From the NCBI RefSeq assembly GCF_043290135.1, contig NC_134700.1, forward strand, positions 155,946,053-156,010,052: 64,000 nt of DNA. The letters run 5' to 3'. This DNA comes from Rhipicephalus microplus. Taxonomy: Eukaryota; Arthropoda; Arachnida; Ixodida; Ixodidae. Each line of letters opens with the position of its first letter. The first letter of the stretch is position 1. The position numbers were made by a program, and so were the translations under genes. Below, piece after piece: positions 53,198 through 63,112 of this stretch. The notes beneath the pieces were generated by a model. The model was not told the DNA's origin. It made no database searches and saw nothing but the letters and a program-made list of their open reading frames with translations.

Positions 53198-53894
53198 ATG
53201 ATGGTTCAGCGGACTGGGAGCGCGGGGGTGAAAGGTGTGGGGAACAGGTTTGCTGTGCGCGTTGTTTTCTCTGCACCCAATAAATTAGGCCGTTTCGGCG
53301 CCATGGAGCAGAGGAGGACGCAGGGGACTTGAAAAAGCAGAGGATGTTTGCAGAAACATGCAAAACAGTTTGTTAAGTGTTTTTTAGGAGTGGTGAATAG
53401 CATACCGCTAACGTGCGGTCGCATGTACATCGGCCAGACTGGGCGATGTTTGAACATACGCCTCAGGGAGCATTTGAGTTCCTTGAAAAATACTTCTTTT
53501 TTCGTTTTAGCTTCACATTGCGATTCCCGCAAATGTCAATCGTTGTTTGAAAAAACAAGTGTACTTTTCCGGCATCCGCTTCAAACCACGCGTGCAATTT
53601 CCGAAGCATATCACATTTCTAGAAATAAGAATCATTGTATTAGCCATCCGTCATTATCACTACTTGACTGTGAGTTTAACTATATTGATAATTCGTAGAC
53701 AAGTGCTTCGAATTAACGCCACGCTTGCTGCTCACACTAGAATCTTATTTCTGTTGACATGCGCACCCTTGTGCACTTATATGACTTTCAAACGTGAGAA
53801 TAAACCAGTTGTTAGTTGAGCGCTCATGCTGTGTGCCTCTTCTTTGCTTTGTGTCTGTGTTTACCCCCGCGCTCCCAGTTCGCTGAACCATCAT
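53198..53894 (+). mobile_element. Short PLE copy bounded by 32-bp inverted repeats
   Basis: 53198-53229 (ATGATGGTTCAGCGG then ACTGGGAGCGCGGGGGT) and 53863-53894 are inverted copies with 31 of 32 matches. Between them lie the end of a PLE reverse transcriptase (VVFSAPNKLGRF), a linker, and a GIY-YIG endonuclease reading left to right. Penelope-like elements often carry inverted terminal partial copies. Most of the reverse transcriptase is missing. Confidence 0.78.
53348..53698 (+). pseudogene. PLE GIY-YIG endonuclease (116 codons)
   Basis: The frame contains QKHAKQFVKCFLGVVNSIPL, CGRMYIGQTGRCLNIRLREH (YIG with the catalytic Arg of the LREH block), SHCDSRKCQSLFEKTSVLF (Cys/His cluster), and ISEAYHISRNKNHCISHPSL. 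All main features of the PLE nuclease are in order in one frame. There is no in-frame ATG at a sensible place, and a stop lies just upstream of QKHAKQ. It would cleave target DNA to prime reverse transcription, but without the polymerase it cannot act alone. Confidence 0.83.
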
Positions 53895-55162
53895 TATTTT
53901 ACTTCGCTTATTTTGCATACTTCCTTTGTGAAAGTTTACTTTCCTAATATCTTTGAAGAATTATGAACAGTGAAACAAAAGTTGCTGCTTCCACTCTAAC
54001 TCTCTTTCTGAAAGTTAATCGTTCACTTTGTAAACTTCAAGACTCTGTACGGATTGACGGCTTCTTTTATTCCTAAGTTGTACGACACAGCATAACATTT
54101 GTGAAAAAAAAAAAGGGTGGGGGTGGTAAGAGGTGCGCATAGTAGACAGGTATCACAGTGGCACTTTCTGATTATTCACTCAACATAAAAGCACTCGCCG
54201 AGGAGGTTGCCGTAAAGGTAAACGAACGTTTTACGGAGCGTCAAGGCCCCTCAGTTCACGTTCGATACGTGGCCAAAGGCTATTCACAAAAGCGTGTCGG
54301 GTCACATTATCAATAATTATTGAATTCGCAACCTCCTACCTGTTCTCGAGTGACAATGCAATATCCATTTTTTGAAAATACATAGAAGGTTATTTATACT
54401 AACTACTCATAATGTTGCTTTGTGAAAACTTAAGCTGCCAGCAGTATGCTGAGTCCTTGCTAAATGTGAAGGTGGTGTGCCTGCGAGTAAGTAGCCACAA
54501 AAATGCAGTGAACACACAGGACAGCTTTCATTCTGCGTGTTTCTGCACTTGAGCTAAGTCCATTTCTTGTGCAGTGTTTACCCGCTTACAATGAAGGCTG
54601 TTCGAGCAAATAAATTATGGTAGTTACTATTATAAAAAAAGGAAAGTACCAGTTTTTCGCCATCGATTAGATAGTCACAAAGGACCACTGACGTCAAATT
54701 TCAAGATCGAGATGTGCCCATGATTCGATCGCTTGGTATGCATACGTCTTCTTGGCCAAATTTGAATGACATCCGGCGCGCAGGAGTTATTTTAATTCGA
54801 TGTCAAACAGCGTAGAAAACCTACGGAGAAAAAACGTAAAATAGACCACCCTGTGACATCGACACTAGTCCTACGTGATCGGTGTGATACATTGCACAAA
54901 TACCATCTTCAGTGACGATATGCTAGTAAAAATGACGTCGACAATCTGAGTGTATTTGCAGCTGACTCTCGGCCGCGAGTTTACAAAGGTGAGGAAATTG
55001 ATTCCCCCCACAATGCACTGCAGCAGGTGGCCTCACGAGGCTCGCCTCCCGGCCATGCTTTCACTAATGGCTCTCCTTGCTGAGTTTAAGCGTGCATGCA
55101 ATTCATCGTGTCGCATCGACTGATTTGACATGTGCTCCGCAGCGTGAGTACGATCATTCAGC
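53895..55162. other. Unassigned sequence
   Basis: Nothing recognised. Confidence 0.5.
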
Positions 55163-55180
55163 GTGACAATACGTGCTAGA

Positions 55181-55433
55181 ATGTCGGGAAACCGCTGCGC
55201 GGTGAAAACCTGCATGTCTAGAAGTGTTAAAAGCGGAAATTGCGTGGCGTTTTATGCCTTTCCAAACCACGAACCTCAACGCAGCCAATGGGTTGATTTC
55301 GTACATGTCGCGCCGATGGGTAGAGGGACTGAACGGCGAAAAGAGCGGAATTCACTCGCTTCAATTTGCGCCGAGCTGCTATAGTGTAAATCCTGTGTTG
55401 GAGTACGAGGCCCCTTCTCGAAGCCGGGGCTAA
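55181..55433 (+). pseudogene. THAP-type zinc-finger remnant
   Basis: ATG at 55181 gives MSGNRCAVKTCMSRSVKSGN followed by FYAFPNHEPQRSQWVDFVHV. This has the first two zinc ligands (C-x4-C), the F-x-x-FP block and the conserved Trp of a THAP domain, the C2CH DNA-binding fold of P-element transposases and many tick proteins. The end of the domain (SLQFAPSCYSVNPVLEYE, corresponding to the usual CS-x-HF-x3-CY block) is in the next frame, with the ligand His replaced by Gln. So there is one frameshift (about 55330-55360) and a lost ligand. It could be a host gene exon gone dead or a transposase fragment. No downstream exon was found. Confidence 0.55.
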
Positions 55434-57914
55434 AAGGAGAGGGGGAGAACGAGTTGGCGCTACTTAACCTAGTCGGCGGTAAACGCATGGAGGAGCTTTG
55501 GTCTACATCATAAGAGACACAGCAGGACTGCCTCCACGTGCGCTCCTAGCTTACACTGTAACTAGCAGACGAAATTCCAGTGTGCGTGACGTCACCAATT
55601 TTTGTGAAAGCATCATCAGCAGTGCAGCGGCCTCGACGAGGCCGCGAGGTAGCGCTGACAGCACTAAAATTTGGCGCGCTTTCGACCCATTTTGAACCAC
55701 GTTTGATAGCAGATGTATTAATCAATAGTGTAGATATTCATTCGTACCTCAGATGCGTTTTAGGTCATGAATAGTTCCTATGAGGTTGATAGGTACTCGC
55801 TGACGCAAAAATCTTGACATGAGTAAATTTGATATCAGTCTGCTCCTGTAAGATGTCACATTGTTATTTATCTCTATATCTAAGTGGACGGAGGACGCTC
55901 TTAGGTTCGAAGCATCTCTTTTCAAGCCAAAAGCGATTACATGTTGTTGCCTTGCGGCAGTACAAGTACCTTCATTAACCCTTTTATCAATAGCGTAATT
56001 GGTTCGACCAGAACATACGCCTTCCCTTCAAAATAATTTGTAGTGCTACGAACGATCCCTATTTAAGCAGTCACGTCATCGGGCGTGTTGCTCTGGCTAA
56101 TTTGTAGCCAGTCAGTCGGAAAAATTAGTTCAGTTTGAAAAAAACTCAATAATTACTGCAAGTTACGGATTAGTAACAGTAACAAACTAATAAAAGAATA
56201 ATACAGGTTGCATGCAGTATCAATTAAAGCATGCGAAAAACTTGATAACAGTGCTTTTGCACTATTTTGCATATGTTTGCGGCCGAATGCGTGAAGAAGG
56301 GCTGCAAATCGCCTTACCACACGGCTTGAGTAAGTGTATTTTGAAACAACTAAAGGTTGAATAATGTAACACAATATATTCTTTCCTGCATATGTAAATC
56401 AGCTACCATGCCTCCTCTGAAATTTGCAACCTAAAACATTACTTCGACGTCATCAAGGAGCTGCAACTCTTTTCGATTTATTTGTAAAGCAGCTTTTAAT
56501 CGCTTAGGTAACGTACATACACCGGAGGCTTTAAATGATATGCAAGAACGAATTTAAACGAAAAACCTATATCTTAAGGAAATCACTCGGCATATCGGGC
56601 AACACAAATTAGCGATAGCTACCACCAGAACACACTCAATCATCATTGCCTCGCAGAGGCGTTGTTAGCAGTAAAGATATGCATGCAAGGGAGAATAAAT
56701 AAAAAAATATTATTGTACCGAATAGCGAGTCTCTGCAGTTGATAAAATTTCTGCGATATCTTTCAAATACTGACTTAGGTGGCTTAATAGACATGCTGAC
56801 GTAACTATACTCTGCTTCATCAATTATCTTTATTATATGAGAAGAATTTGTTAGGCTGCATTTCGAGAATAAAAGTATTTTAAAGAATGACGCTGCGTGG
56901 TGGTAAACAGCAAGAAAAAAGAAAGAAAGCAAAGCCAAACAGTTTTTTCAAGAAGTAAACTTTCCCGAGAAGACTGTGAGGTTACCGAGTTCTTCTGTGC
57001 GTTGTTTTGCGCAATCACGGGGGGGGGGGGTATCTTTTTTTTCATCTCAAGAGTTGCCCAGGAGATGTGGTAAGTATGAATGTTACTTGCTAGGAAAATA
57101 AGTGCAACTTGCGCAAGTCAAGTTCGGCCAGCTGCACTTAGTCTATACTTCAAGGCAGAGGTAGCTGAGCTTCGTACGTCCTAATTAAATAAGCGGACTG
57201 CACTTCAATCAAGTCACGTTGAATATTGCAAAAACGTACGGGTACAGGGCAACCAGTGACGGGCACTGTATGTTTCACTGAATGGCAGAGATACCACCGG
57301 TTTCTGGTTATCTGTGGCGTTTACTCTTCGTTTGCTTCTTTCAGAGCAAGTTAGCGGACCGGAACAAAAGCTGGAACAAAATTAAGGGGAAGCATGGGCC
57401 AGGTTTTGCTGTAGGGAACACTATGAGATGTTCGTGTCCATTTGTTCGTACAGGAGCTCTGTGTAGAAAGAAAGCAGTTTGGAGTATTGCGAGCTGGCTT
57501 TGTGAGTGGATATATTTTCGTGTGTCATATGTACTGGTCTGTCAAATATTAGGACTATAGTATCAGTTTGGCAATGGTATAGCTGTACGCTACCATTACC
57601 TGAAAGTACAGTTCATTTTGAACCTGCAGGAGATCATGCACCATATGCAACTGCACCCAGTTTATACTTCGATTTCCGTCCAGAATCTCTTTGGACAGAA
57701 CAAGGTCTTGTTCAATGCACTGTACAATAAAACCAGCTGCCAAGTTTTAAGTATAATGAGGCTTTGCCCTGGGCGGCCGTTGAAAGATAATGTATTTTCA
57801 TGTGGTAGAAATATTCCGAAAAGAAATATGTGAAATAGAAATAAGTTTCATTTTTACTTGTATTAAGATTGGAAACTACCCAGGGGTTGCTCGTGATGAG
57901 GGGGTGAGAAACGA
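55434..57914. other. Unassigned sequence
   Basis: No recognised genes or repeats. A G10 homopolymer near 57020 is the only conspicuous simple repeat. Confidence 0.45.
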
Positions 57915-58300
57915 TGATAAACTTATTTTATTTTTTTATTTTTAATTATAAAATACTGCAGGCCCAAACAGGGGCCCAAGAAGGAAGGGCAAAAGGACAC
58001 AAACAAAGCAAATAAAGGCAGAGAAATCGCAAACTCAGCAAAAAAGTAACACTGGCATGTGTACAAAAAACTGCAGCAAAAAATAAGGCAAAAACTACAT
58101 AATTCCTTTAAAAGTGGTACGTCAAGGTGAAGCAACAAAAGTAGAAACATCAAACAAAAAGTTTTCACACACTGAAATAAGGCCATGTGATAAAAGCACG
58201 CCAGACATATATACACAAAGAGGCATGAGATAAGGCAAGGGACATTGGCTTTTTAAGCTAAGCATCAAGGAACAGAAGGATAACATATAATGAAGCTATA
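57915..58300 (-). mobile_element. Probable LINE 3' untranslated region and tail
   Basis: The minus strand runs through TTGGGCCCCTGTTTGGGCC and TGCAGTATTTTATAATT into an A-rich tail (TTTTATTTTTTTATTTTTAA on plus at about 57925). It resembles the ending of the CR1 LINE at 14.6 kb (GGGGCCTGCAAGGTA). No coding part remains. Confidence 0.45.
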
Positions 58301-58509
58301 AAAATTGGTGCATCATGGTCAGAAGTTCAAATAGTAACATGTTCTAAGAGGATGAGGAGGAATAAATGAGGAAGGACAGGGAGGTTAGCCAGTTCTCAGA
58401 CCGGCTGGCTACCCTGTACTGGGGAAGGGGGTAAGGGGGATAAAGAATGAGAGAAAAGAGACGTTGTAAAAAAAAGGAGAGAAGGTCATCAGATGATCCA
58501 CGACGCTGT

Positions 58510-61486
58510 TTACAGTCTGTCTCTAAGACCACTTGCCCGCAGAAAGCGCAACAACGCTCTCAATGCCTTGCGTGCAGAGGACGGTCTCGGCCAGTGTCTT
58601 AATACCCTTTCTTCCGACAATTGGCGATTGTCTATTCTATCTAAAGCTTTTGACAGTTCATTTCTTGGCACGCTGAAGCGGGGACACTCGCAGAGAAGAT
58701 GGGAGAAAGTCTCCGCGCAGCCACAGTTGTCACATGTCGGGCTTCTGGCCATTCCGATTCGAAACGAATAAGCATTCGTAAAGGCCACCCCAATCCACAG
58801 ACGGCACAAAAGTGCCTCCTCTGCTCTGGTTATTCCTGATGGAAGACGGAGCTGTAGGTGTGGGTCCAAATTATGAAGGCGGACGTTGGTGAATGCCGGT
58901 GAATTCCACTGAGCGAGTGTCAGTTCTCGTGCAAGCGATCGAAGCCTTGCAGCGGCGTCCGTTCTTGATAATGGTATAGCTACACAAGGGGCATCATCAT
59001 GAGCAGTTCGGCCTGCTTCATCTGCACGGTCGTTTCCATCAATGCTGCAGTGGCCTGGTATCCATTGATACGCTATGTCATGTTGTTTCTCTATAGCCCG
59101 GTGATGAAGCAGTCGTATTTCAGCAATTATCTGTTCGTTTGGTCCATGACGATATGACGAGGCAATTCCCTGGAGAGCTGCTTTGGAGTCAGAGAATATT
59201 GACCATGTCTGTTGCGGTTCTTCAACTAGAAACTCCAGAGCGGCACAAATGGCGGCGAGTTCTGCCGCCGTGGATGATGTCAGATGCGAGGTCCTGAACT
59301 TTATCGTGATGAATTTCTCCGGAATCACCACTGCGCCTGTCGAACTTGTTGAAGTGACCGACCCATCCGTGTAAATGTGAATGCGTCCACTGTGTTTCTC
59401 ATGCAGAAACAGTAATGTTGTTTGTTTTAGGGCCAAATTTGACAAATTTTTCTTCTTTTGCAATCCGGGGATGGTTATCAGGGCTTCCAGTAGATGTAGA
59501 CACCACAATGGTAACGACGGTCTTGCTGCGTGCGTGAAGTTTGTGGGAATCACCGTGCGATGTGAGGCAATAATAGAGCAGAGCGCAGAGCATGGCCTGG
59601 AAGTTGGAAGGGAGGCGAGGTGATGCGATTGAATCCGGGTGGCATGTCTTATGTGCGTTCTTAAAGCATCAACACGAATGTAGGTTGTGATAGGGTGTTC
59701 ATGAGCGATTGCGACAGTCGCTGCTGAGGATGCGCATCTCGGCAGCCCAAGGCATATTCTCAGTGCTTGAGCTTGTAATGACTGGAGGACGTGTACGTTT
59801 GTTATGCGGGCCTTGCCAAGCACAGGTAGGTTGTAGCGCATGAAGCCAAGAAAAAGTGCAGCATACAGTTGAAGCATGGCTCGTACCGATGCACCCCATG
59901 ATTTTCCCGCAAGAAACCTTAAGACGTGGGTGATCATGGTCAGTTTCTTCTTCATGTAAGCGATATGAGGGCTCCAAGACAAATCACGATCTATTATTAC
60001 TCCCAGGAAGCGGTGATTCTTTTGATAGCTGATTGTGTGTCCATTAATTCTGATGCGGTATGGCGTCATTGTCTTGCGCGTAAACGCAACTAGTGAGCAT
60101 TTCTCATATGACAGCTCCAGTCCTCGTCCTTGAAGGTAGTTTGACGTCAGTGTAGCCGCTGTCTGAAGCCTGGCTCGTACGTGTAGACGCGTGACCCCTG
60201 ATGCCCAGATGCAGATGTCGTCCGCGTATATCGACCGATGTACGGATTGTGGCAGGACGTCAACGAGGCTGATGAGCGTAAGGTTGAAAAGTATGGGGCT
60301 TAGGACCCCACCTTGAGGTACGCCGCGATAAGTACGATGTTGCCTTGTTGCGCCATCTTCTGTCTGAACGAAGAAGGTTCTGTCCTTCAAGTAGCTGTAG
60401 ATCCATTGGTAAACGCGGCCTCCCAATCCAATGCTGCCCAAGGCGTCCAGGATGGTTTCATGTAATACATTGTCGTATGCAGCCTTAATATCCAAGAAAA
60501 GTGCCGCTGATAATCTCTTTAGGCTCTTCTGCTGTTGTACAGACGTGACAAGATCAACAACATTGTCTATCGAAGACCGTCCACGTCGAAAGCGGGTCAA
60601 AGCATCGGGGTATATATTGTTATGTTCCAAGTACCACTCCAGGCGAGTCAGCACCATTCTCTCCGTCACCTTTCCAAAACAGCTGGCAAGCGCGATGGGG
60701 CGATAGGAGGCCATGTCCAGAGGCGATTTGCCTGGTTTGAGCAGGGGCACAAGGCGGCTGCATTTCCACGAAGGAGGAACCAAACCGTTGCTCCACGAGT
60801 CATTGTATACAGCTAGAAGGGCACGCCGAGCTGTTCGTCCTAGGTTAGCAAGGGCCATGTAAGTGACTCCATCGGGTCCAGGCGATGACGAGCGCTTGCA
60901 TGCTGCCAATGCTGCCTGAAGCTCCTCTAGAGAAAACATATTGTCCATTAGAGTGTCTCTGGACTCCGGCGCGTTTTGTAGGTTACTCATGTTGATCCCA
61001 GGCCCCTTGTTTGCAACCCTGGCACAGAAGTCTTCCGCTACATCGATTTCACGCCGGCCTTGGTGGAGAGCAAGGCATTTGAACGGACGATTCTGTTGTG
61101 GCAATGTTCGTAGGCCGCGGATTATTTTCCATGTTTGCGAAAGAGATTTGTGGGGATAGAGCGACTCGCATAGTGACTTCCATCGTTGCGACTGTAGTGC
61201 ATTGATTCGACGTTGAATCTTCTTTTGTAGACGTCTCGCTTCTCTCAAGTCGTAGATGGATTTCGTGCGCCTATAACGTCGTTCGGCACGACGACGGATT
61301 GCGCGAAGTCGCTCCAACTCCACCTCATATTTGCAAAAATCTGGCAAAGGTCCACAATTAAACGTTGCCTCTTGAATAGCGGCCTTCATTATACCTTCGA
61401 GGCTTTCAAGAGAACCTTCTTGGTTTCTCTCGCATTGCTTCTCTGTGGATGATCTGTACTTTGACCAGTCTATCCGTGAAGTGGCG
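58510..61486 (-). pseudogene. I-clade LINE ORF2: reverse transcriptase plus RNase H
   Basis: A single open frame of about 990 codons; an internal ATG at 61389 opens 959 codons, but homology continues upstream (ATSRIDWSKYRSSTEKQ). Domains from that ATG: finger SSSPGPDGVTY (about 168) and SYRPIALASCFGKVTERMV (about 227); motif A ALFLDIKAAYDNV (about 290); RGVPQGGVLSPILFN; catalytic SIYADDICIW (about 385); RNase H with IYTDGS, AAELAAI, IFSDSKAAL and DIAYQWIPGHCSIDGNDRAD (about 670-800), all catalytic residues present; zinc finger CDNCGCAETFSHLLCEC (C-x2-C-x7-H-x4-C) near the end. The catalytic core looks intact, but it is frame-shifted from the endonuclease remnant at about 61490, so it is classed as a pseudogene. 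Confidence 0.88.
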
Positions 61487-61675
61487 CGATTTGCGACTTG
61501 CTTAGCCCCTTGATTTTTATATAGGTGGGGATGTGGTCACTGCCATGCGTTTCATTGTCCGCAAACCACTGCACCTTGGTGTTCAGGCTACTTGACACAA
61601 AAGTTAGGTCGAGACAGCTACTATATGTCAGACCCCGTAAAAACGTGGGAGTGCCATCATTTAAACGGAAGAAGA
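61470..61675 (-). pseudogene. C-terminal endonuclease remnant of the minus I-clade LINE
   Basis: The minus frame LNDGTPTFLRGLTYSSCLDL, VSSSLNTKVQWFADNETHGS and DHIPTYIKIKGLSKS aligns with LNDGSPTFLRGVTYGSCLDL of the plus-strand copy at 63637 onwards. It carries the final catalytic Asp (SCLDL) and His (GSDH). It starts abruptly at about 61675 and is separated from the reverse transcriptase frame by a small indel. Confidence 0.82.
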
Positions 61676-61773
61676 AGAAGTGTCTCTTTAGAAGAACACT
61701 TGTTTCAGCGCTCTGTTTCATTTTAGTGAAATCATCGGTCTTTTGAGGTGCCTCGCCTCTCCGTCTTGCGGTG

Positions 61774-63108
61774 ATGGACACGGAGCATGCCAGAGGCCCG
61801 CCTGGTCACAGGTCCTCGCACCCGTCAACCTCAAGGAAGCGAGCTGGCTCTCCCAGTGACACTGAGGACACCGATCTCTACTCTATGTCGGAAGACGACA
61901 CATCCGATGGCAGCTTTATACCAGTCCGGGGTAAGAGGGCAAAGAGAAGGACGGCGAATACAGCAGCATCAGCTCCTGCAAGCACAACGACTGTGCATTC
62001 AAGGCCTGCGCGCTGGCCGCACGTCATCATCTTCACGCCCGAAGATCCATCAAGCAACCTGCGGCTCCTGAACAGGCAAGCCCTTTCGGTTGCTCTCGAA
62101 TGTGCGGTGCCACATCAAATTAAGGACGTACGAGTAAACCCAAGGAAGAACATTCTCGCCATAGACGTGCACGATGTGAGTGCGCTAGGACAGCTGCAGC
62201 AAATGACTGAGCTAGGTGGCATTAAAATGCGCCCCTTTATCCCGATGGATGACAAATCAATTGCCGGTGTAATTTATGACATCGACACTGCCATTCCTAA
62301 TGCTGACTTGTCTACCCTCATCAAGCCTGCAAACGAGGGAACTGTCATTACGCAAGCGCGGCGCCTTGGAAATACCCGCTGCGTAAAAGTGTTTTTCAAG
62401 GGAGATTGCATACCGTCCCACGTTAAAGTTGGACATTTTCGACATCCGGTTCGACCATTCATCCAAAAGCCACTTCAATGTCATCAGTGCTTCAGGCTAG
62501 GACGCGTCAAGGGCGTATGCCTCAACTTACGACTGTGTCCCCGCTGCCCTGAACCTCATGCTGAAGACACCTGTCGGGCGACTACTCTGAAGTGCGCCAA
62601 CTGCAGTGGTCCTCATGCTGCCTCGTCGAAGGACTGTCCTCGAATCCAAAAGGAGCGCGCGGTTCTCAGACAAATGGCCCGAGACAACTCAACACACAGG
62701 GAGGCAGCCGAAGTAGTCCGGCGTCGGCGTCGACGTCGGCATCATCGAAAGTCTTCAAAGAAGGCTTATTCCCGAGACGCTCCTTCCCACTCTTTAGCGG
62801 TTCTATCCAGTAGCGCCGCGAAAGGGCCCACCACTTCTACGAAAGAAACAGAGAAGCCTCCTTCTCTGGAGGAATGGCCCACGCTCCCGACGCGCTCTTC
62901 TGCCAAGGAACCTCTGCAGGTTGTGGCCACACAAGAGCCGTCTCCAACCATGGAAGATTTGCCTAAAACTGATCGTCAAGTGATCTCGGTGCTGCGTTCC
63001 CTTATAGAAGCCATCCGAGCGATATTAGTCGACATGAAGACACCATCTGCTCGAAGCGCACTTGGACTATTGGACGCCCTAAGCCCAGTGCTTGAATCTC
63101 TCAACTAG
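61774..63108 (+). CDS. I-clade LINE ORF1 protein (gag-like, zinc knuckles), 444 aa
   Basis: ATG at 61774 is preferred over the in-frame GTG at 61771. It encodes a basic, Ser/Thr-rich N terminus with acidic DTEDTDLYSMSEDDTSDG, a central domain (HVIIFTPEDPSSNLRLLNRQ, MTELGGIKMRPFIPMDDKS, AGVIYDIDTAIPNADLSTLI), then zinc knuckles: CHQCFRLGRVKGVC, CPRCPEPHAEDTC (C-x2-C-x3-H-x4-C) and CANCSGPHAASSKDC (C-x2-C-x3-H-x5-C). The first knuckle has Arg where the ligand His should be. A run VVRRRRRRRHH follows, and a C-terminal helix-like segment SVLRSLIEAIRAILVD. In the family this protein binds element RNA and forms the transposition particle. It is uninterrupted, unlike its relative at 7.7-9.0 kb. Confidence 0.88.
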   Translation: MDTEHARGPPGHRSSHPSTSRKRAGSPSDTEDTDLYSMSEDDTSDGSFIPVRGKRAKRRTANTAASAPASTTTVHSRPARWPHVIIFTPEDPSSNLRLLNRQALSVALECAVPHQIKDVRVNPRKNILAIDVHDVSALGQLQQMTELGGIKMRPFIPMDDKSIAGVIYDIDTAIPNADLSTLIKPANEGTVITQARRLGNTRCVKVFFKGDCIPSHVKVGHFRHPVRPFIQKPLQCHQCFRLGRVKGVCLNLRLCPRCPEPHAEDTCRATTLKCANCSGPHAASSKDCPRIQKERAVLRQMARDNSTHREAAEVVRRRRRRRHHRKSSKKAYSRDAPSHSLAVLSSSAAKGPTTSTKETEKPPSLEEWPTLPTRSSAKEPLQVVATQEPSPTMEDLPKTDRQVISVLRSLIEAIRAILVDMKTPSARSALGLLDALSPVLESLN

Positions 63109-63112
63109 GAAG

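Larger units (their letters stand above)
58345..61675 (-). mobile_element. I-clade LINE, minus-strand copy
   Basis: Minus strand: the last third of the endonuclease (from about 61675), reverse transcriptase, RNase H, C-terminal zinc finger, and a 3' untranslated region with GGCTAACCTCCCTGTCC at about 58380. The presence of RNase H with an APE-type endonuclease places it in the I group of LINEs. The missing N-terminal endonuclease and ORF1 are explained either by 5' truncation or by insertion of the plus-strand copy that starts immediately to its right. Confidence 0.85.
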
